From an uncultured Oscillospiraceae bacterium (GTDB lineage Bacteria > Bacillota > Clostridia > Oscillospirales > Oscillospiraceae), in contig CAKTMQ010000014.1 in assembly GCA_934573945.1 (NCBI GenBank), positions 1 through 22,306 on the forward strand: DNA of 22,306 bases. The letters run 5' to 3'. Below the pieces are notes generated by a model that had not been told where the DNA came from, did not search any database, and saw only the letters and a list, made by a program, of their open reading frames with translations. The translations under genes were made by a program, and so were the position numbers. Position 1 is the first letter of the stretch. Each line of letters opens with the position of its first letter. Of the stretch, positions 21,855 to 22,306 are shown piece by piece.

Positions 21855-22306
21855 ATGCAGATAAAGAAAGACGAAAGAAACGAGATAAAAAGCACATCAC
21901 ATTCAAGATACCGTTGTCAGTATCACATCGTATTTGCACCGAAGTACCGCAGGAAAGAAATCTATGGACAGCTGAAAAAAGACATAGGAGAAATACTGCG
22001 GACATTGTGCAAGCAAAAGAATGTGGAAATACTGGAGGCAGAGGCGTGTGTAGACCACATACATATGCTGGTGAGTATTCCACCGTACCTGAGTGTAGCA
22101 CAGTTTATGGGATTTCTCAAGGGAAAGAGCAGTTTAATGATTTTCGACAGGCATGCGAATTTGAAGTACAAGTATGGGTCGAGAAATTTTTGGTGTAGAG
22201 GATACTATGTGGATACTGTGGGACGCAATAAAAAGATCATAGCGGAGTATATCCGAAACCAACTGGAGGAGGACTATGCCGCAGATCAGATCAGCATCAA
22301 AGAATA
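21855..22306 (+). CDS. tnpA: IS200-type transposase TnpA (3' end beyond window)
   Basis: 150 residues are visible, open at the window edge and lacking only the last few. This is a Y1 HUH single-strand transposase. The HUH motif is His68-Ile-His70 (CVDHIHMLVSIPP). The nucleophile Tyr132 is in KKIIAEYIRNQ. The N-terminal YHIVFAPKYRRKEIYG (23-38), SVAQFMGFLKGKSSLMIF (80-97) and NFWCRGYYVDTVG (111-123) are family signatures. It cuts and joins single-stranded DNA at hairpins near the element ends. All motifs are intact, so it may be active. The ATG directly follows the inverted repeat with AGGAGG. Confidence 0.94.
   Translation, partial: MQIKKDERNEIKSTSHSRYRCQYHIVFAPKYRRKEIYGQLKKDIGEILRTLCKQKNVEILEAEACVDHIHMLVSIPPYLSVAQFMGFLKGKSSLMIFDRHANLKYKYGSRNFWCRGYYVDTVGRNKKIIAEYIRNQLEEDYAADQISIKE

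Larger units (their letters stand above)
21788..22306 (+). mobile_element. IS200/IS605-family insertion sequence, left part (cut by window edge)
   Basis: The segment is AT-richer than the neighbouring DNA and carries a tnpA gene preceded by structured DNA typical of an IS200 left end. The exact left boundary is not certain; it could lie within about 21760-21790. No long terminal inverted repeats or target duplication are expected in this family. The right end lies beyond the window, so an accessory tnpB cannot be excluded. Confidence 0.85.

Overview
The window comes from a GC-rich member of the Clostridia, most likely an Oscillospirales gut-type bacterium. This is inferred from gene content: a CIRCE-controlled hrcA-grpE-dnaK locus, the Firmicutes block yqfC-yqfD-phoH-ybeY-era-yqzL-recO-mutS2, HPr with both His15 and Ser46, sporulation proteins, tandem Spo0A-type boxes and sigma-A promoters. 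Most of the DNA is ordinary chromosomal backbone. Accessory DNA is confined to a decayed AraC/ABC locus, a structured insertion behind era, and an IS200-type element at the right edge.

Layout. 1-1987 (minus): hrcA-grpE-pspC-dnaK (dnaK cut by the window edge), with a perfect CIRCE operator. 2088-3080: a solitary GntR/UTRA regulator with two tandem terminators. 3177-4366: gap (GAPDH) with its own promoter and a palindrome at the transcription start. 4385-5330 (plus): three tandem 0A-like boxes, then an orphan cytosolic histidine-kinase-like protein whose phospho-acceptor His is replaced by Ala. 5353-6561 (plus): mnmA and two terminator-like hairpins. 6594-6941 (minus): ptsH (HPr). 7016-14510 (minus): a long operon-like block for DNA repair, ribosome maturation and sporulation. 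It is interrupted after era by a 56-bp copy of the era 3' end plus about 150 bp of palindrome-rich DNA. 14614-15513 (plus): a YlbJ-like membrane protein, divergent from yqfC. 15526-17735 (plus): proB-proA with promoter and terminator. 17814-19211 (plus): AraC regulator and ABC exporter, both damaged. 19233-19840 (minus): CarD-like RNA polymerase-binding regulator. 19862-21041 (minus): uridine phosphorylase and a small GlsB/YeaQ membrane protein. 21147-21717 (plus): an unrecognised lipoprotein. 21788-22306 (plus): IS200/IS605-family tnpA, cut by the edge.

How the genes work together. The heat-shock locus is self-contained (repressor, operator, chaperones). The yqfC-mutS2 block couples sporulation genes to rRNA maturation (YbeY, Era) and recombination/repair (RecO, MutS2), mostly through short gaps or overlaps. 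proB-proA supplies two consecutive steps of proline synthesis. The observations most worth following are the His-less kinase behind tandem Spo0A-type boxes, the duplicated era 3' end flanking a structured element, and the AraC/ABC locus, where several internal deletions appear to have stayed in frame. No CRISPR array, tRNA or rRNA was seen.
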